DNA of 64,000 bases from Davidsoniella eucalypti (Eukaryota > Ascomycota > Sordariomycetes > Microascales > Ceratocystidaceae): positions 168,621 through 232,620 of the forward strand of contig RMBW01000046.1 of assembly GCA_004009845.1 (NCBI GenBank). Direction: 5' to 3'. This document shows, one piece after another, positions 59,890 through 64,000 of the stretch. The translations under genes and the position numbers were made by a program. Numbering within the stretch: position 1 is the stretch's first letter; every line of letters starts with the position of its first letter. The notes under the pieces are model-generated. The model was not told where the DNA came from, did not search any database, and saw nothing but the letters and a program-made list of their open reading frames with translations.

Positions 59890-61323
59890 TCATAGATCCT
59901 TGGACCGGAGCTTCTTGATGCGAGCAACACCCTCGAACAATCCACGATCAACAGCAGCAGCGACCGTAAGTGTACCACCAATAATTGAGCAGAGACCAGT
60001 CAGGAAGCCAGTAAAAGTCTTGGCACGCTCTTCGCGGTTGACGACCTTCATGGGAGAGATATCCTGTCGGCAGTGTTAGTATGCAGTTGATTCCACATTG
60101 CGAATGATGTGACTTGGGTCGGACTTTGGTTATTTACTTACATAGGAGAAGAAGACACCGGGGATACCACCACGAGAATGCTGACGCTCCTGGTGACCTT
60201 CAGCAGCATCATTGCCACCTTCCAGACTGCGCTTGTGGCTGGTAACAGAGTATTGGTGGGTATCAATAGCACCACCTAGACCACTGGGGACAAAGCCATC
60301 CTCATCGGTGCTGACCATGTGACCCTTGGATTCCCAGCCAAGGGGCAGGTATGAAGTAGGCACGATCTTGACAAAGTACATGAAGTTCCAGTTGGCATCA
60401 TTGACGCGCTGAGCTGCGCCATCTAGCGGGTTGCTATTATCTAGACGCTCGTTCGTCATGGTCTTGGGAAGCGGGGGGCCGAAACGAAGAGAGTGGATGG
60501 TGTGAGTGAAGTCGTGCTTGATGTTGGTACCGCCAGCGTCCCAGTACTGCTTAAGGTCGTGGACGTGCATGTTACCGTTGGAGAACGAGCGACCGGGAGC
60601 CAAGTGGAAGTTTCCTACAACCTTGTTGACGTGAAGGTCGCCTTCAATACGGCAGCCCTCGCGGCGTTGCTCCTGGAGACGCTCCTTGTAGTGTTCGCGC
60701 GTGCACTGCTCTACACCGGTGCCATCGCCGAAGGCCCAGCTGGAAGAGGCGTAGGCATCACGAACTTCCTCACAAGTGTTGCAGCAGCCTTTCTTCACGG
60801 CATTGGCAGGCGCGGTGGCACCGTAGCATTCACCGCAGTAGTCGGGATCCAGGTGCTTGGCGTTCTCATCGGCATCGTGTAACGCAAGAGCCTTGACATC
60901 GATGACACGGCCACCATCGGTCTCGGCAGCTAGGCGGACTTTGTTGACGCCGTGCTTAACGCCATGTTGTTGTTCACCAGATACGTCCATGACATCGAGG
61001 GTTAATAGTTCGCAGGGTATATGTGGGAACGTTATATTCAAGAAGATATCCATGCGCTCGCCTGTAGTAGATGTGTTAGCAGACTAAGAATGGCGAGGGA
61101 GAGAGGGTCTGTAAAGGTGATTATGCATACCTCTGCCTTTGTCGACCACCAGTTCTGGGTGAACGACGACTCTGCGGTAATCTAGCCATTCGCCCAGCGA
61201 AAGCCAGAGAACCACAATTAGCGATACGATGGTGACGATGCCACCGGAGGTAGTGCGAATGCGCGCCTCGTCGACTGTCTTGGCGAAAGCATCGAGCTTG
61301 ACAAATCTAGATTTGCTTGACAT
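59890..61323 (-). CDS. ERV46: ER-Golgi vesicle cargo receptor Erv46/ERGIC3
   Basis: Membrane protein of COPII vesicles that cycles between ER and Golgi and, with Erv41, retrieves ER residents. Three exons, 61323-61131, 61061-60142 and 60063-59890, give 428 residues (yeast has 415). A short cytosolic N-terminus precedes helix 1 (about 27-45, GGIVTIVSLIVVLWLSLGEW). A large lumenal domain contains the conserved Cys motifs CGECYG and CCNTC. A second helix near 385-408 (FTGFLTGLCSIIGG) is followed by a short basic tail ending KKLRSKDL. The splice joins preserve frame, and the third exon supplies the second membrane helix, so a call based on exon 2 alone would be truncated. The start is the first ATG, encoding MSSKSRFVKLDAFAKT, a family hallmark. 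Confidence 0.95.
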
Positions 61324-62091
61324 GTTGATTTGTGATAGTGTGTTTAGAGGGTTTATCGGCGTATAATGGATGTAGTTTGCGATCTTAGTAGAGTAATGTA
61401 TGTAGCGGAAGAGATCGGCGCCGGCGGTCTAAGATGGGAAGTGATATCTGGCGATAGCGGGCCCGTTGGCAAGCCTGAGGACGGCCAGATATTCAAAACT
61501 TTTAAGCGATCCGATAGCAAGTTGGCCAAAACAACCGATAAGACCGAAAGTCTTTCCGTATTTCGCGTGAACAAAGAACAATGGGCAGCGAAAGAGACCG
61601 AGGATCGCAAAGACGTGGAGATGTTGACAAGATGGCGACTAGTAAGCAGCGAACAGCATTGCAGCTCTAGATATGGCGGGAGAAATGGCAACGATGGCCG
61701 TTTCACGGCGAGTTTTGAAGCAATATCAATGATTAAAGAAGGATAAGGAAGCTAAATCGCCAAAGTGCGTCGTCGTCGATTTGCAACAAGATAACTGAAG
61801 CTCAATGGCTTTTGAGCGCGGCAAATCCAAGTCAAGCAACAAGTTAATTGAGTAAAAAAGTCTAGCATACGTAGCTCCTAGTGGCTGAATTTCAAGTTGT
61901 AGGCGTTAATAAGTCTGATTTCGATCTGGCCAGAACTACACAGCTTAGTACAGAGGGTGCAGAAAAGGGAAAGGGCCGCAGAATTGTGGACACGTCCCCT
62001 GCTCGCAACAAAGAAGTTGCGACGAGCCTACTACATTTTGTTCCTGGCTGGCTCGTTCTAAAGCTTCTTTCCACTGCGGAAACGAATCCTG
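61324..62091. other. ERV46 promoter and flank of the transposon remnants
   Basis: About 770 bp. The left part is the ERV46 upstream region. A divergent 126-codon ATG frame at 61,366-61,746 overlaps the expected ERV46 leader and resembles nothing I know. The right part, from about 61,870, may already be decayed LINE sequence, but no domain is readable before 62,092. Confidence 0.4.
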
Positions 62092-62360
62092 ATCTTTGTC
62101 GATAGCCAAGCTGCCATCCAAAGAGTACGGAAGCCTGGTATATTCACGAACCTCATAGAGAAGCTAAACCTTCAGGACCTCGACACCAGTATAGAAATAC
62201 ACTGGTGCCCTGGACATGTAGGAATAGAAAGGAAATGAGAGAGGTGGATAGCTTGCAAAGGAGGCTCTTGAAAAAAGAGTATGCACCTCTATCGCAACCA
62301 CTGGGTACTATCAAAAAAAAGATCAAAAGAGAACATCTTCAACCTCTGGGACACACTAAT
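62092..62360 (+). pseudogene. LINE (non-LTR) retrotransposon RNase H fragment
   Basis: Positions 62092-62235 read as 48 open codons containing IFVDSQAAI and IHWCPGHVGIE, the aspartate and histidine motifs of the RNase H domain found at the C-terminus of Tad/I-type fungal LINEs. The frame then ends at TGA 62236-62238. Related sequence continues in another frame (VDSLQRRLLKKEYAPLSQPL from about 62,245 to 62,360), so the copy is frameshifted. No reverse transcriptase or endonuclease part is readable upstream. This is a dead fragment in the same orientation as the gypsy remnant that follows. Confidence 0.75.
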
Positions 62361-62479
62361 CAACCGCGATATCGGACAACTTGGGAATCACTATCGGTCT
62401 CTTGGTAAGACAGGAGTGAGTGATCTGAAACGCAATAGAGGGCGAGAAGAGGCTGACAACAGCCTACTATCAACTTCTA

Positions 62480-64000
62480 ACGGCCTTTCACCGTATCAGA
62501 ATCGCCCCCTGGCTCGAAGAACTGCACAGCATTTCGTACGCCGCTAGGTGCCTTTGAATGGACCCGTAGTTCCTTTTGGTCTTTCCAATGCACCTGCCGC
62601 TTTCCAGCGTTACATCAACAGCGTGCTACGAAAATGGCTGGGTATAAACTGTGATGCCTACATCGACGACATAGATGTAACTTCCAACGGGACTTTGGAG
62701 GAACACAAGAAGCTAGTCCTGGAGATTGTCTCTGCTTTAGATGCTGCTGGCTTACAGCTTGACCTGCGGAAATGTGTATTCGCAGCGAAAGAAATCAAGT
62801 TCTTGGGTTTCATTGGTTGGACCTAGTGTCGGCATTAAGGCCGACCCCGAGAAGACTGAAGCCATTCCGCAACTGGGAGCAGCCGAAGACTCTGAAAGGA
62901 CTACGCGGATTTTTGGGTTTCATTAACTTCTATCGAGATTTTGTTCCTCATGCCTCCGCCATCTTGTCTCCGCTGGTTGCCCTTAACAAAGAAAGATGTG
63001 CCGTTCGACTGGAACGCGCTGAGTGCTCCAAGGCTTTTGAGGAAATTAAGTCCGCGTTTATTTCTCCCCCGGTGCTAGCACCTTTCGATCCTGACCGAGA
63101 ACCGTAGTGTCCACAGACGCTTCTGGATACGCCCTTGGTGCTGAACTATCACAACGAAGCCCCGACGGCCTATTCAGACCTGTTGCGTTTTTATCTCGCA
63201 AAGCTCTCTCCGGCAGAAGCCAACTATCCTATTCACGACAAGGAAATGCTGGCTGTCTACTGGGCAATCCGTGAGTGGCGTCATTTCCTGCTTGGAACCG
63301 AGTTTGTAGTATACACTGATCACTTGAACTTGGAATATTTCCGCACGAAACGCATTCTCGGTGAACGACAGAGACGCTGGGCTACGAACTGTCAGATTTC
63401 TCCTTCTCTCTCCGCCATCGTCCTGGCACTGCTCAAGTAGTTCCTGACGCCCTTTCACGACGGGATCAGGACATGCCACACGACGCCACCACGACAGACT
63501 AGCCAGCCGAGACCACCAAATGCTGAAAACGCTTCCCGGCAGTCCTGACTTGGTCGTTGTTGGCGCTATGTGGGCACAGGACCCAGACAAGACATTTCTA
63601 CAGACGAACAAGTTCGCACCACGGGTTTAGTGTCTCCATTTCAAGACCCAGAACTGTCCCAGCTCTGGATGGACGCACTAAAGCACAACAACCGTTGGTG
63701 GCTTGCTCGTGATCTCGTCAAATCAGGTGCACGAACTTTTCTCCCGCTTGGGGACTGCAATGGCAGATCAGCGAATGCCGACTTGACGATAAAGGTTTAC
63801 TCCGCTGGCGCGACCGCTTATGGATTCCACGTTTGAACCCCTCCGCACTAAAATTAATTCAGAACATTCACGATTCTTATTTGGCAGGCCACCCTGGTCC
63901 GTAACATTACCCGCGATCTGGTCTCTCTCGAGAATATGCTTGGCCTGGATTAACTTCGGACGTGCGCAGGTTTGTTTCGAATTGCTCTACTTGTGGTAAA
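62480..64000 (+). mobile_element. Decayed Ty3/gypsy retrotransposon pol, runs off the window
   Basis: Order of recognisable parts: reverse transcriptase (AFHRIRIAP at 62,483; AFRTPLGAFEW; VPFGLSNAPAAFQRYINS; the active-site AYIDDID near 62,660; LGFINFYRDFVP), RNase H (STDASGYALGAEL, LSPAEANYPIHDKEMLA, VVYTDHLNLEYF), and the integrase zinc finger (IHDSYLAGHPG then NCSTCGK) at the window end. The order RT-RNase H-integrase is the gypsy type. Coding shifts frame at several points (after GAFEW, near 62,820, near 63,105 and in the integrase) and has internal stops, so it is a pseudogene. The copy begins inside RT after motif A; no gag, protease or LTR is seen upstream, where LINE sequence lies instead. 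Confidence 0.9.

Noticed and set aside
61366..61746. 126-codon ATG frame divergent from ERV46
   Set aside because: It overlaps the expected ERV46 leader, has an equally open antisense frame, and resembles no known protein.
1..64000. CRISPR arrays, operons or prokaryotic mobile elements
   Set aside because: The window is eukaryotic, with spliced genes; no regularly spaced direct repeats were seen.

Overview
This window is nuclear DNA of a filamentous ascomycete, probably Pezizomycotina. The support is short GT-AG introns (about 50-90 bp in most genes) in nearly every gene, pyrimidine-rich leaders, GC-mixed coding against AT-rich spacers, an intron-bearing nuclear tRNA, and a gene set that includes a tyrosinase with a signal peptide, an ARL8 GTPase (absent from budding yeast), an acid-type GH37 trehalase and Ty3/gypsy plus LINE remnants. 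I cannot name the genus from sequence alone.

Layout. 0-6.6 kb: a Qdr/Dtr-type MFS transporter (+), a PLP-dependent serine/threonine dehydratase (-) and mitochondrial ketol-acid reductoisomerase ILV5 (-), with a Leu3-like CCG-N4-CGG site upstream of ILV5. 6.6-11.3 kb: a spacer with no supported gene. 11.3-17 kb: a leucine-rich-repeat protein (+), an intron-containing tRNA-Phe (+), the eRF1 methyltransferase MTQ2 (+) and spliceosomal SmD1 (-). 17-25.2 kb: a secreted-type tyrosinase (-) and the Pol I second-largest subunit RPA135 (-). 25.2-30 kb: gene-poor. 30-37.5 kb: ARL8, low-specificity threonine aldolase and secreted trehalase, all (+). 38-49.3 kb: FG nucleoporin NUP159/NUP214 (-), divergent from proteasome beta2 PUP1 (+), then a Nif1/DSF2-like Sel1-repeat protein (-). 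49.3-59.9 kb: a long pyrimidine-rich leader of that gene and then about 9 kb without a recognisable gene. 59.9-61.3 kb: the ER-Golgi cargo receptor ERV46 (-). 62.1 kb to the end: a decayed mosaic of a LINE RNase H fragment followed by a 5'-truncated, frameshifted Ty3/gypsy pol that runs off the window.

The genes are mostly conserved housekeeping loci in a loose arrangement, not a biosynthetic cluster. Three enzymes touch threonine or branched-chain amino acid metabolism (dehydratase, ILV5, threonine aldolase), but they lie 30 kb apart and look unlinked. I found no convincing new system. The most useful leads are alternative starts that would change protein targeting (threonine aldolase, trehalase, dehydratase), the Leu3-like site, the His-rich tail of the transporter, the unusual tRNA, and the gene-free tracts with recurrent TATGTACATAC words.
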